Assembly: GCF_026967575.1 (NCBI RefSeq)
Contig: NZ_CP114054.1
Location: forward strand, 2,480,001 to 2,544,000
From: Aurantiacibacter sp. MUD11
GTDB lineage: Bacteria; Pseudomonadota; Alphaproteobacteria; Sphingomonadales; Sphingomonadaceae
Reading direction: 5' to 3'
DNA: 64,000 bases
Shown in pieces: positions 42,258-51,024 of this stretch. Position 1 is the stretch's first letter. Each line of letters begins with the position of its first letter. Made by a program: the position numbers and the translations under genes. The notes below the pieces were generated by a model. It ran no database searches. It saw nothing but the letters and a program-made list of their open reading frames with translations, and was not told where the DNA came from.

Positions 42258-43088
42258 ATGAAAAAGACCATTGTCGCAAGCCTTGCCATCGCAATGCTTT
42301 CCACCGCCACCCCGGCCCTTGCCTGGGGCCCCATCGGACACCGCATCAGCGCCGAGATCGCCGAGCAGAATGTCAGTGGCAGGACGCGGGCGGAGATCGA
42401 GAAGATCCTCGGCCACGAAGGCCTGCCGGAAGCCAGTACCTGGCCGGACGAGGAACGGTCCAACCCGGCCCCGTTCTGGCAGGAAACCGCCTCGCCATTC
42501 CACTATGTGACACTGCCCGAAGGCCGGACCGCAGACATGCTGGAACACCCGCCCGAAGGCGACGCGGCGACCGCGCTGGAGCAATTCACTGCCACCCTGC
42601 GCAACCCCGATGCCTCGCAGGAAGACAAGGCGCTGGCGCTTCGCTTCATCGTCCACCTCGTGGGCGATCTGCACCAGCCGCTGCACGCCGGGAACGGCAC
42701 GGACCGGGGCGGCAACGATTTCATCGTCGACTGGTTCGACACGCAGACCAATCTGCACTGGGTGTGGGACGAGGGGATGATCCTACGCCAGCAGCTGTCC
42801 TATTCCGAATATGCCGCTCGCATCGAGCCGCGCATTTCGTCGGAAGAGACGGTAGCCTGGTGGGACGCCGATCCCGAGACCTGGATTGGCGAAAGCGCCG
42901 AACTGCGCGACCGCATCTATCCCGGCACCAGTGAGGAGTGGGGCATGGGCACGGCGGAATCGCCGGCCGTGCTGCGCTATCGCTATCACTGGGACTGGGT
43001 CGATACGGTGGAGCACCGGTTGGCGCAGGCGGGCGTCCGGCTGGCGGCCTATCTCGACTGGGTATTCGCGCCCGAAGCCGCCGAATAG
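42258..43088 (+). CDS. Secreted S1/P1-type nuclease
   Basis: 276 residues with a signal peptide cleaved after ALA22. The mature protein begins with Trp23, whose amino group is a zinc ligand in this family, then GPIGHR with His28. Further zinc residues occur in FHYVTLP, FIVHLVGDLHQPLHAG, GNDFIVDWF and NLHWVWD. The trinuclear zinc site therefore looks complete. Such enzymes cut single-stranded DNA and RNA to 5'-nucleotides and remove 3'-phosphates. Located near 5'-nucleotidase and AMP nucleosidase genes, it could supply nucleotides from external nucleic acid. Confidence 0.93.
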   Translation: MKKTIVASLAIAMLSTATPALAWGPIGHRISAEIAEQNVSGRTRAEIEKILGHEGLPEASTWPDEERSNPAPFWQETASPFHYVTLPEGRTADMLEHPPEGDAATALEQFTATLRNPDASQEDKALALRFIVHLVGDLHQPLHAGNGTDRGGNDFIVDWFDTQTNLHWVWDEGMILRQQLSYSEYAARIEPRISSEETVAWWDADPETWIGESAELRDRIYPGTSEEWGMGTAESPAVLRYRYHWDWVDTVEHRLAQAGVRLAAYLDWVFAPEAAE

Positions 43089-43108
43089 TCGGCTGACGAC
43101 AGAGGATT

Positions 43109-43126
43109 ATCCTTCATCGGAAGGAT
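43109..43126 (+). terminator. Hairpin after the S1/P1 nuclease gene
   Basis: A perfect 7-bp stem ATCCTTC / GAAGGAT around loop ATCG, 21 bases past the nuclease stop and before the AMP nucleosidase gene. It is followed by only two or three T-like positions, so termination is possible but not certain. Confidence 0.4.
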
Positions 43127-43197
43127 CTTGCGCACTCCACACCGCGTTCGGTCTGGGGTAGGGCACAGGCATATGAAATTACCGGAGCAAAGATTAC

Positions 43198-44652
43198 GTG
43201 ACGACGACGGTTGAACAGATTGACGATATCCTGGACCGGCTGGAGAGCATCTACGATGCCTCGCGCAACAACCTCGTCGAAGCTCTTGGACATTTCGCCA
43301 CGGATCGCACCGCGCCGGGCAAGGCGGACCGGGCGGCGGGCGCCTTCGCCTATCCCGAACTGATCCTGCGCTATGCCAGCGACGAGGTGCAGAACTATCC
43401 CGCGCGCGCCTATGCTCGGCTCAACCAGGCGGGCACCTATCGCAGCTCGATTGCCGATCCGGCACTGTTCCGGCCCTACCTGAAAGAGCAGCTGACGCAC
43501 CTGGTGCGCGACTATTCGATCGAGTTGGAAGCCGCGCGTTCCGCCGACGAAATCCCCTACCAGTATGTGCTCGACAGCGCGCAGGAGGAAATCCGCGGCC
43601 TCTCCAGCGCGGAGCTGGTGCGGCATTTCCCCTCCACCGACCTCGTCAACATCGGCGACGAGGTGGCGGACGGCACCTGGGCCAGCAGCGGGGACGACAG
43701 TCGCCCGCTGGCGCTGTTCGATGCCCAGCGCACCGATTTCAGCCTTGCCCGCCTGCGCCACTACACCGGCACCCCGGCGGAGCACTGCCAGCGCTACGTG
43801 CTGTTCACCAACTATATCCGCTACGTCGAGGAGTTCATCGACTTCGCGCTGGAGGCGCTCGCCGATCCCGATAGCGGCTACGACAGCTTCTCCGCCCCCG
43901 GTGCGCTGATCGAGCGCGGCGACCTCGAGGATGCGCGGGCGCGGATCGTTGCCGGCACCTGGCGCAAGCACCAGATGCCGGCCTACCACCTGCGCGGGAA
44001 GGACAATTGCGGCATCACGCTGGTGAACATCGGCGTCGGCCCGTCCAACGCCAAGACCATCTGCGATCACATCGCCGTGCTGCGCCCCGAAGTCTGGCTG
44101 ATGATCGGCCACTGCGGCGGCCTGCGCCCCAGCCAGAAGATCGGCGACTACGTGCTCGCCCATGCCTACCTGCGCGACGACAACGTGCTCGACAGCGCGC
44201 TGCCGCCGGAAATCCCGATCCCGCCGATTGCCGAGGTGCAGACCGCCATGTTCAACGCCGCGCGCAGCGTGACGGGCGATGCCGACGAGACGCTGAAGAG
44301 CCGCCTGCGTACCGGCACCATCGTCACCACCGATGACCGGAACTGGGAACTGCACTACACGCGCTCCGCGCTGCGCTTCAACCAGAGCCGCGCGGTGGGC
44401 ATCGACATGGAATCGGCGACGGTGGCCGCGCAGGGCTATCGCTTCCGTGTACCCTACGGAACGCTGCTGTGCGTCTCCGACAAGCCGCTGCACGGCGAAA
44501 TCAAGCTGCCTGGACAGGCCAACGCTTTCTACGAACGCTCGATCAGCCAGCACCTGCGCATCGGTATCGAGACCATCGGCCTGCTGCGCGAGGAAGGCGA
44601 CAGCCTGCACAGCCGCAAGCTGCGCAGCTTCGACGAACCGCCGCTGCGTTGA
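43198..44652 (+). CDS. amn: AMP nucleosidase
   Basis: 484 residues, identical in length to E. coli Amn. The start is a GTG, with GGAG about 10 bases upstream; the nearby ATG at 43173 is out of frame. The C-terminal nucleoside-phosphorylase-like domain has VNIGVGPSNAKTICDHIAVL, WLMIGHCGGLRPSQKIGDYVLAHAYLRDD (split over residues 300-328) and the purine-site GIDMESATVAAQGYRF. Amn hydrolyses AMP to adenine and ribose 5-phosphate, controlling the adenylate pool. It lies between two other nucleotide-degrading enzymes. Confidence 0.95.
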   Translation: MTTTVEQIDDILDRLESIYDASRNNLVEALGHFATDRTAPGKADRAAGAFAYPELILRYASDEVQNYPARAYARLNQAGTYRSSIADPALFRPYLKEQLTHLVRDYSIELEAARSADEIPYQYVLDSAQEEIRGLSSAELVRHFPSTDLVNIGDEVADGTWASSGDDSRPLALFDAQRTDFSLARLRHYTGTPAEHCQRYVLFTNYIRYVEEFIDFALEALADPDSGYDSFSAPGALIERGDLEDARARIVAGTWRKHQMPAYHLRGKDNCGITLVNIGVGPSNAKTICDHIAVLRPEVWLMIGHCGGLRPSQKIGDYVLAHAYLRDDNVLDSALPPEIPIPPIAEVQTAMFNAARSVTGDADETLKSRLRTGTIVTTDDRNWELHYTRSALRFNQSRAVGIDMESATVAAQGYRFRVPYGTLLCVSDKPLHGEIKLPGQANAFYERSISQHLRIGIETIGLLREEGDSLHSRKLRSFDEPPLR

Positions 44653-44655
44653 TCC

Positions 44656-46338
44656 TCAGTCTGCTGGCGGGATGCCGCGCACGCGCCCGCAGACGGGCAC
44701 GCTGACGGTGCCGGTGGCGACATAGGCCTCCAGTGCATCGATATCGAAGCCGACGTTTGCCGCATGCGGCAGTTCGGCGAACTGGGCGAAGCCGTCGCCG
44801 CCATCGGCCAGGAAGCTGTTGGTCACCACGCGATAGGTGCGGGCGAGGTCGAGCGGTGCCCCGGCGATCACCACCTCGGACACGCGCTGCCCCGCCGGGC
44901 GCGTGGGATCGGCAGAGAAGGACGATCCGGCAGAAGGCACCAATACACTATCGCAGATGCGCGCCGGGTTCTCGTCGCAGAACTGCTGTTCCAGCAGCGT
45001 CTTGATCTGCGCGCCGGTCATCTCCAGCACGATCATGCTGTTGCCGAACGGGGCCATGGCCGCCAGTTCCCCATAATTCAGCAGGCCGTCCTCGGCCCCC
45101 GACAGGTCGGAGCGCACGCCGCCTGAATTGGCGAAGCCGACATGCACCGGCTCGCCCAGTGCGGCATTGGCGGCGTGGACATAGGCATCGGCGACGAAGT
45201 CCTGCGCCGGCCGATCGCCGCAGTCCTCGCCCAGTTCGCCACTGTCGGCGATGGGACCGACCGGACGGTTCGCCATCGGCGCGACGGCCTCGGCATAACG
45301 CGCGACGATCTCGGCAGCGGCGCGGTGGCTGCCCGCTCGCTCCACCACGGCGACGTTGGTGGCGGTGCGCGAGATCACGCGGCCTTCAACCGGGTCCACG
45401 ACCAGTTCGATATCGGTGACGAAGCCTCCGTAGCGCCCGGCCGAGGTCAGCAGGATGGTCTCGCCGTCGGAGCGTTCTGCCTCGCACACGTAGGCCTGGT
45501 GCGTGTGGCCCGATACGACCAGCGCGATCGAGGGGTCGAGCTGTTCGACGATCTCCACGATCGGCCCGGTCAGCGAGGGGCAGCCGGAGGTATTGAAGCG
45601 CGGCGTGACGTCGCCGCCCTGGTGCAGCAGCACCACCACGGCGTCCGCGCCCTGTGTCATCAGTTCGGCGGCGAGACGGTTGGCGGTCTCGGCTTCGTCG
45701 AGGAAGCTGTAGCCGGCCGTGGCTTCGGCGGAAACGAGGTTGGGCGTGCCTTCCAGCGTCATGCCGATGAAGCCGATGGAGGCCCCGCCGATTTCGCGAA
45801 GGGCGGTTCCGGGGAACACGCTGGCGCCTGCGTCATCGACGACGTTGCCCGCGAGATAGGTGAAGTCCGCGCCGACGAAGGGCTCGACGGCGCAGGGTTC
45901 GCGCAGCGTGTGCTGTTCGCAGCCACCCTGCTGCATGCGCCGCAGTTCGGCCACGCCGCGGTCGAATTCGTGATTGCCGACGGAAGCCAGCTCCAGCCCG
46001 ATGACGGAAAGGGCGCGGATGCTCGGCTCGTCGAGGAAGAGCGAGGAGATGAGCGGGCTGGCGCCGATCAGGTCACCCGCGGCAACGGTGATAGAGGCGT
46101 TGCCGCGCAGTTCCCGCAAGGTCGCCCCAAGCCGGGCCGCGCCGCCCAGGCGGGCTTGCCGGGTTTCCGGGCCGTCGGAGTAGGTCGTCTCGCTGGAGTG
46201 CGGCTCTAGGTTGCCGTGAAAGTCGTTGAGCGCGAGGATCTGCACCGCGACGGGCGCGGGCGTGGGGCTGTCCGGAACTGTCGCGCAGGCGGTCAGCAGC
46301 GACGTGGCAAGCAGGGTGGCGGCGAGCTTCGTATGCAT
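44656..46338 (-). CDS. 5'-nucleotidase/UDP-sugar hydrolase-family lipoprotein
   Basis: 560 residues with lipobox LLTAC. The N-terminal metallophosphatase domain shows ILALNDFHGNLEP, AAGDLIGASP, SVGNHEFDRG, LLHQGGD and VSGHTHQAYVC, the complete dinuclear metal set. The C-terminal domain (QDFVADAYVHAA, FANSGGVRSDLS, YGELAAMAPFGNSM) is the substrate-binding 5'-nucleotidase domain. Several Cys pairs suggest disulfides, as expected outside the cytoplasm. It converts periplasmic nucleotides to nucleosides that transporters can take up. The ATG at 46338 gives the clean signal. Convergent with amn. Confidence 0.94.
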   Translation of the reverse strand: MHTKLAATLLATSLLTACATVPDSPTPAPVAVQILALNDFHGNLEPHSSETTYSDGPETRQARLGGAARLGATLRELRGNASITVAAGDLIGASPLISSLFLDEPSIRALSVIGLELASVGNHEFDRGVAELRRMQQGGCEQHTLREPCAVEPFVGADFTYLAGNVVDDAGASVFPGTALREIGGASIGFIGMTLEGTPNLVSAEATAGYSFLDEAETANRLAAELMTQGADAVVVLLHQGGDVTPRFNTSGCPSLTGPIVEIVEQLDPSIALVVSGHTHQAYVCEAERSDGETILLTSAGRYGGFVTDIELVVDPVEGRVISRTATNVAVVERAGSHRAAAEIVARYAEAVAPMANRPVGPIADSGELGEDCGDRPAQDFVADAYVHAANAALGEPVHVGFANSGGVRSDLSGAEDGLLNYGELAAMAPFGNSMIVLEMTGAQIKTLLEQQFCDENPARICDSVLVPSAGSSFSADPTRPAGQRVSEVVIAGAPLDLARTYRVVTNSFLADGGDGFAQFAELPHAANVGFDIDALEAYVATGTVSVPVCGRVRGIPPAD

Positions 46339-46365
46339 GGCAATCCCATAGCCGATTACAGGCAC

Positions 46366-46400
46366 AAAAAAAGCGGCGGCGCTCTTACGAACGCCGCCGC
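46366..46400 (-). terminator. Intrinsic terminator of the TonB-receptor gene
   Basis: On the minus strand, GCGGCGGCG (46400-46392) and CGCCGCCGC (46381-46373) form a 9-bp stem with a 10-base loop, immediately followed by seven T residues (A-run at 46366-46372 on the plus strand). It lies between the receptor stop (46425) and the 5'-nucleotidase start (46338), so it largely separates the two transcripts. Confidence 0.85.
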
Positions 46401-46424
46401 CTTCTTGTTGCTTAGGTCGGTACC

Positions 46425-49400
46425 TTAGAACTCGTAGCGAGCACCGATCTGGATGCGCCAGATCGACGAGGTCGTGCCGACGAAGTTCTGGTCGTCCGGA
46501 CGGAAGCCGCTGATGATGTAACGGCCCTCGGAGTCGACACCACCGTCAACCAGGTCGACGAAGTCGCCACGTGCACGGAACACGTTCCAGCTGTCGTCGA
46601 AGAAGTTGAGGAAGTTGTCGAAGTCGACGAACAGTTCCAGGCGGTCGTCCGCGACGCCGGCGAAGTGTGCCGGGCCCGGAATTTCCTGGCTGAAGCGCAG
46701 GTCGAGGTCGAAGAACCAGTCGTTGCGGCAGGTGTTGCGCGCAATCGAGGCACCGGTTTCGAAATCGCACTGGCCGCCGACTTCGCTGGTGTTGAGGTAG
46801 TTCAACAGGTCGTTGACGTCATCCATGTCCGACAGCGGCGACAGGTTCGGATCGTTCGGACCGGTCGGGATGTACAGCAGAGCGTTGTCCGAGCCGGACG
46901 AGCTGTCGTTGAACACACCGCCGCCATCGAAGGTCAGCGAGTACGGACGGCCCGAGCGCGCCACGAAGATGAAGCCCAGCTGCGTGTCGTAGTCCTGGAT
47001 GAACTGTTCACGCAGGTTCACCGCGAGGGTGAAGTTGTGGCGGGTTTCATAGTTCGAGGTCGAGATCGCCGGGTCCTGGCGGTCGAAGGCAGCCGTAACG
47101 TCGTAGCTGGACGTTGCCGTCGAGCTGCCATTGTTGCGGTTGTTGTTCGATTCGGTCCAGGCGTAGCCCATGTTGACATTCACGCTGCCGGTCGAGGTGA
47201 ACAGGCCGCCTTCGAACTGCTTGTTGAGCAGCAGCGAAATGACGTGGCTGTCGTAGTTCGGACCGTTGGTCAGCTGGATTTCGTCGTCGCGACGGGTGTT
47301 GAAGCAAGCTGCGCTGACATTGGTGTACACGGGCGGCGTGCCGCCGGTACCCTGCAGAATGGCGCCGCAACCTGCGTTGGACGGATCAATCGCCGCGTAG
47401 ATCGGGCGACCGTCGACGGTGTAGCCACCGATGCCTTCCGACAGGTCAGGCGTCTGCGACAGGTCGACGAAGTTCAGAGTGTCGACGAAGCGGCTGTAGA
47501 TGTAGTCCAGCTGGACATACCAGTCGCTGAAGAAGCCACCCTGCGTGCCGAAGCGCGAGGCCAGGCCCAGGTTACCGCGCCACACGCTCGGAAGCGTGAA
47601 GTTCGGATCGGTCGACTGCGTGTCGGCGAGGCCGGCAGCCGCAGTTGCCCGGGCATCGTCCAGCGCACACTGCGGGATGCCGGTGAAGGTACCGCCCGAC
47701 AGCACGTTGAAGTTGCCGTTGGAGTCCAGCAGGCCGGCACACTCGCTCGAGAACGTGTCGCCGTTGGCGTAGCTGAAGCCGTTGTTCGAGAACGCGTTCG
47801 AGAAGTAGACGACCGGGTCACCGCCGGAGAAGCGGCCGACACCGCCGGTGAAGCGGGTGTCGTAGAAGAAGCCGTCGTTGTCGAATTCGTAGTCGAAGGC
47901 GAAGCGCGGGAGGACCAGCGGTTCGAGATCGCTGAAGGCGACAGCGTTGCTGAAGCCATAGCGGTTCGCGAAGTTCGGGTTCTCACGCGGGGCGTCGCCG
48001 CTGTACCACTGCACGCGAAGGCCACCGGTCAGCGACAGGTTGTCGTTGGCCTGCCAGGTGTCCTGCGCATAGAGCGAGAAGATGCGACGGTTGAAGGTTG
48101 CCGCGGTCTCGTTGATGTCGCCCGACGGGGTCTGGGCGATGGTGGCACCACCAAGGGCGCCGCTGGCCAGGTCGTCGGCCGAGCCGAAGACGCTGGAGAA
48201 GCCGCCGCTGGCGACCACGCCGTTCTCGAAATCGTCGAGGTTGCGGAAGAAGATCGTGCCCGTCGCGTTGATGGCGAACAGGTTGTAGACCTCCAGGTCG
48301 TTCAGCTCCATGCCCAGCTTGATGTCGTGATTTTCCTGCGAAATGTTCACCTGGAACTTCGCCTGGTCGATCTGCGAGTTGAGCGCGTTGGCCGAGCGGA
48401 AGATGCCCGGGCCGGTGGCGAGGATGCCGTTCTGGGTCGGGCCCACGACGCCAACTGCCAGGCGCACGGTCGGGGCATCCGACTGCGCTTCACCGAAGCC
48501 CACCGGACCCTGCACGTCGGCAACGTCGGCACGGCTCAGGCGCAGTTCGGTGGAGACGCTGTCGCTCCACTCGTTGAACATGCGCAGCGAGTAGTAGTCC
48601 GAAACCGTGCCTTCGTCCTCGAAGCTGTTGAAGCCGGTCAGTTCCTGCGAACCGGTGTCGCTTTCGACATTGGTTTCTTCCAGGCGCTGGTAGGTGGCTT
48701 CGATGCGGTGACCGTCGGCAACCACGGCGTCGAGACGGCCGAAGTAGCGCACCGAGCTTTCCGGCAGGGTGGTCGGGTAACCGCCGATGTCCTGACCGTA
48801 GACGCTCTGGGCGATCTGCGCGAAGCGGTCGAACTGCTGCTGGGTGACGAAGTTGGCTTCGTTGGCGAAGCCCGAACCGGCCGGACCGAAGTCGTTGGCG
48901 GAACCGAGGTCGGTTTCTTCGTAGGCAGCCGAGAAGAACAGGCGATCGGGGATGATCGGACCCGACAGGGTCGCGCCCCAGCGCTTTTCCTTGAAGTCGT
49001 CGACGATGTTCGGGGTGCCGTCGATCGAGTCGCCGCGCAGGTCGGCGTTACGGAAAGCGTAGAACGCGCTGCCGTGGAACTCGTTCTGGCCCGACTTGGT
49101 GACGACGTTCACCAGACAGCCGGTGAATTCCGAATACTCGACGTCGAACGGAGCGAACTCGACCGAGGTCTCGCCGATGGCGTCGAACGGGATCGGCAGC
49201 GAGTTACGAGCGGCGAACGGGGTGCCGTTCAGGCCGAACACGTCGGCCTGCACGATGCCGTCGACGGTGAAGGTGTTCGAACGGTCGTTGCCGCCGAGGC
49301 ACGAGATGCGATCGACTTCGTTGGCGCGGTCGAGGCTGACGCGCGGGTCGATACGGATGATGTCGCGAACGTCGCGGGTGATGGAGGGGAAGCCTTCCAG

Positions 49401-49847
49401 CGTGTCCTGGCCAAGGGCGATGCCCGGGCCGACGGCCAGCTGCTGCACGTTGGCGCGCGCGGCGGTCACGATGATGAAGTTGTCGGCAGCGGCGCCCGCG
49501 TCGGCGGTCAGCTCGAACGTGTAGGCGGTGTTACCGGAGATGTTGATGTACTGGTCTTCGACCGACTGGCCTTCGAAGCCGGAGGCCGTGACGGTGACGG
49601 TGTAGGGACCGCCCGAGTTCAGCGAACCGAAGCGGAAAGCGCCGCTGTTGTCGGTCGTCTGGGTACGCACGGTGTTGGTACGGGTGTCGGTGACGGTAAC
49701 CGTCGCGCCGGGGAGGGCGTTGCCATCCACGTCGGTGACGGTGCCCTGCACGCCCGAGGTGATTTGCTGTGCATAGGCAGCCTGCGGTGCAGCCACGGCA
49801 GTGGCGACACTCGCAACGCTGGCAGCGAGGAGATACCTGAGTTTCAT
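46425..49847 (-). CDS. Oar-like TonB-dependent outer-membrane receptor with carboxypeptidase-regulatory-like domain
   Basis: 1140 residues with a signal peptide (YLLAASVASVATAVAAPQAAYAQ). Residues about 28-120 are a carboxypeptidase-regulatory-like beta sandwich (GVQGTVTDVDGNALPGATVTVTD). A plug domain follows (SITRDVRDIIRIDPRV, SNTFTVDGI, CLVNVVTKSGQNEFHGSAFY) and then a large barrel. The C-terminus ends WRIQIGARYEF with terminal Phe, the barrel-insertion signal. Oar-like receptors import large substrates with TonB energy or take part in protein export. The substrate is unknown. Neighbouring nucleotide enzymes make nucleic-acid breakdown products one possibility, weakly supported. Confidence 0.92.
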   Translation of the reverse strand: MKLRYLLAASVASVATAVAAPQAAYAQQITSGVQGTVTDVDGNALPGATVTVTDTRTNTVRTQTTDNSGAFRFGSLNSGGPYTVTVTASGFEGQSVEDQYINISGNTAYTFELTADAGAAADNFIIVTAARANVQQLAVGPGIALGQDTLEGFPSITRDVRDIIRIDPRVSLDRANEVDRISCLGGNDRSNTFTVDGIVQADVFGLNGTPFAARNSLPIPFDAIGETSVEFAPFDVEYSEFTGCLVNVVTKSGQNEFHGSAFYAFRNADLRGDSIDGTPNIVDDFKEKRWGATLSGPIIPDRLFFSAAYEETDLGSANDFGPAGSGFANEANFVTQQQFDRFAQIAQSVYGQDIGGYPTTLPESSVRYFGRLDAVVADGHRIEATYQRLEETNVESDTGSQELTGFNSFEDEGTVSDYYSLRMFNEWSDSVSTELRLSRADVADVQGPVGFGEAQSDAPTVRLAVGVVGPTQNGILATGPGIFRSANALNSQIDQAKFQVNISQENHDIKLGMELNDLEVYNLFAINATGTIFFRNLDDFENGVVASGGFSSVFGSADDLASGALGGATIAQTPSGDINETAATFNRRIFSLYAQDTWQANDNLSLTGGLRVQWYSGDAPRENPNFANRYGFSNAVAFSDLEPLVLPRFAFDYEFDNDGFFYDTRFTGGVGRFSGGDPVVYFSNAFSNNGFSYANGDTFSSECAGLLDSNGNFNVLSGGTFTGIPQCALDDARATAAAGLADTQSTDPNFTLPSVWRGNLGLASRFGTQGGFFSDWYVQLDYIYSRFVDTLNFVDLSQTPDLSEGIGGYTVDGRPIYAAIDPSNAGCGAILQGTGGTPPVYTNVSAACFNTRRDDEIQLTNGPNYDSHVISLLLNKQFEGGLFTSTGSVNVNMGYAWTESNNNRNNGSSTATSSYDVTAAFDRQDPAISTSNYETRHNFTLAVNLREQFIQDYDTQLGFIFVARSGRPYSLTFDGGGVFNDSSSGSDNALLYIPTGPNDPNLSPLSDMDDVNDLLNYLNTSEVGGQCDFETGASIARNTCRNDWFFDLDLRFSQEIPGPAHFAGVADDRLELFVDFDNFLNFFDDSWNVFRARGDFVDLVDGGVDSEGRYIISGFRPDDQNFVGTTSSIWRIQIGARYEF

Positions 49848-50089
49848 GTCCGGAAGATCCCTAGTCTGGATATGGTGATAGGCCGTTCGTTTTGGCGACC
49901 GGCCAGCTACTGCACTAAGCCAACAGTTTCTTTGCAGATGGGTGACAGCCTGTCGCGCATCGGACGCGATTCGGACACAGCTTTGGCGTATCCGTGTAAT
50001 TCCGTTGCGATGCGTTGCTGCAGCGCAACACAATTTCATGCGAAACTTTGTTGAATGCGACGATTATGCCGCAGGATTGTCCTGACGAA

Positions 50090-51013
50090 TCAGGCGAGTC
50101 CGATCTCGCGCAGGCGCTGGGCGAGGAAATCGTGCGACAGAATCGGCTCCAGTACCTCGTCACCCGGTTCGATGCATTCCTCCAGCGGGGCGATCATGAA
50201 ATCCGGCCGGAAGTGCAGGAAGAAGGGCATCGAATAACGCGAGCGCTTGGCTGCCTCGCCGCCCGGATTGACCACGCGGTGGGTGGTTGAGCGCAGCTTG
50301 TTGTTGGTGAGGCGTTCCAGCATGTCGCCGACGTTCACCGCCAGCGCACCGGCAGGAGGCGACACGGGGATCCACTCGCCCTGCTTGTTGAGCAGTTCGA
50401 GGCCGGCCTCTTCGGCGCCCAGCAGCAGGGTGATGCAGTTGATGTCACCATGCGCGGCGGCGCGGATCGCGCCTTCGGGCACGTCATCGCCGAGCGGCGG
50501 GTAGTGCAGCAGGCGCATCACCGAATTGCCGTCGGCCACCGTGTCCTCGAAATAGTCTTCCTGCAGGCCGAGGTGGATAGCGATGGCGCGCAGCACGGTG
50601 TCGCCGGCCTTGTCGAATTCGGCGAACAGCGTCTCGAACGTTTCGCGGAAGCCTTCGATCTCGGTCGGCCAGATGTTGGGGGCCATGTAGCTGGCCAGCT
50701 TGTGGCCTTCCGGCAGGGTGCGGCCGATGTGCCAGAATTCCTTCAGGTCGTGGACCTCGGCGTCCTTGGCGATCTCCGTGCCGAACGGGGTGTAGCCGCG
50801 CGCCCCGCCGCCGCCGGGCAGGTGATAGGACCGCTTGGTCTCTTCCGGCAGTGCGAAGAATTCCTTCGCCAGTTCCTCTGCGCGGTCGATCAGGTCCTGC
50901 GGGATCGAGTGATCGCAGACCACGGCAAAGCCGTATTCGGCGAAGCTGCGGCCCAGGTCGTCGGCGATTTCCGACAGCGGACGGGCGAGGGAAACGGTGG
51001 CCAGGGTGTCCAT
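50090..51013 (-). CDS. Isopenicillin N synthase-like 2OG-Fe(II) oxygenase
   Basis: A 307-residue non-haem iron oxygenase. Facial triad His188-x-Asp190 (AAHGDINCITLL) and His245 (STTHRVV), with the 2-oxoglutarate-binding Arg259-x-Ser261 (RYS). The N-terminal DIOX_N-like region contains GFAVVCDHSIP and FFALPEETKRSYH. The family includes plant, fungal and bacterial enzymes that hydroxylate small molecules, among them pyrimidine and pyrimidine-nucleoside hydroxylases in fungi. The gene starts 11 bases after the stop of a nucleoside transporter gene, with AGGA upstream, so they are co-transcribed. A nucleoside or base substrate is suggested but unproven. Confidence 0.92.
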   Translation of the reverse strand: MDTLATVSLARPLSEIADDLGRSFAEYGFAVVCDHSIPQDLIDRAEELAKEFFALPEETKRSYHLPGGGGARGYTPFGTEIAKDAEVHDLKEFWHIGRTLPEGHKLASYMAPNIWPTEIEGFRETFETLFAEFDKAGDTVLRAIAIHLGLQEDYFEDTVADGNSVMRLLHYPPLGDDVPEGAIRAAAHGDINCITLLLGAEEAGLELLNKQGEWIPVSPPAGALAVNVGDMLERLTNNKLRSTTHRVVNPGGEAAKRSRYSMPFFLHFRPDFMIAPLEECIEPGDEVLEPILSHDFLAQRLREIGLA

Positions 51014-51024
51014 TACGAGGTGTC

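Noticed and set aside
50014..50029. Inverted repeat GTTGC...GCAAC upstream of the TonB receptor
   Set aside because: Arms of only 5 bases in a G/C-rich sequence; common by chance and without a matching regulator gene nearby. The rest of the 49848-50089 gap shows nothing else I can support.
46665..50054. A 1129-codon plus-strand open frame opposite the TonB receptor
   Set aside because: Antisense shadow caused by codon bias; no domain, and its start and end have no relation to neighbouring signals, whereas the receptor has a signal peptide, plug and terminal Phe.
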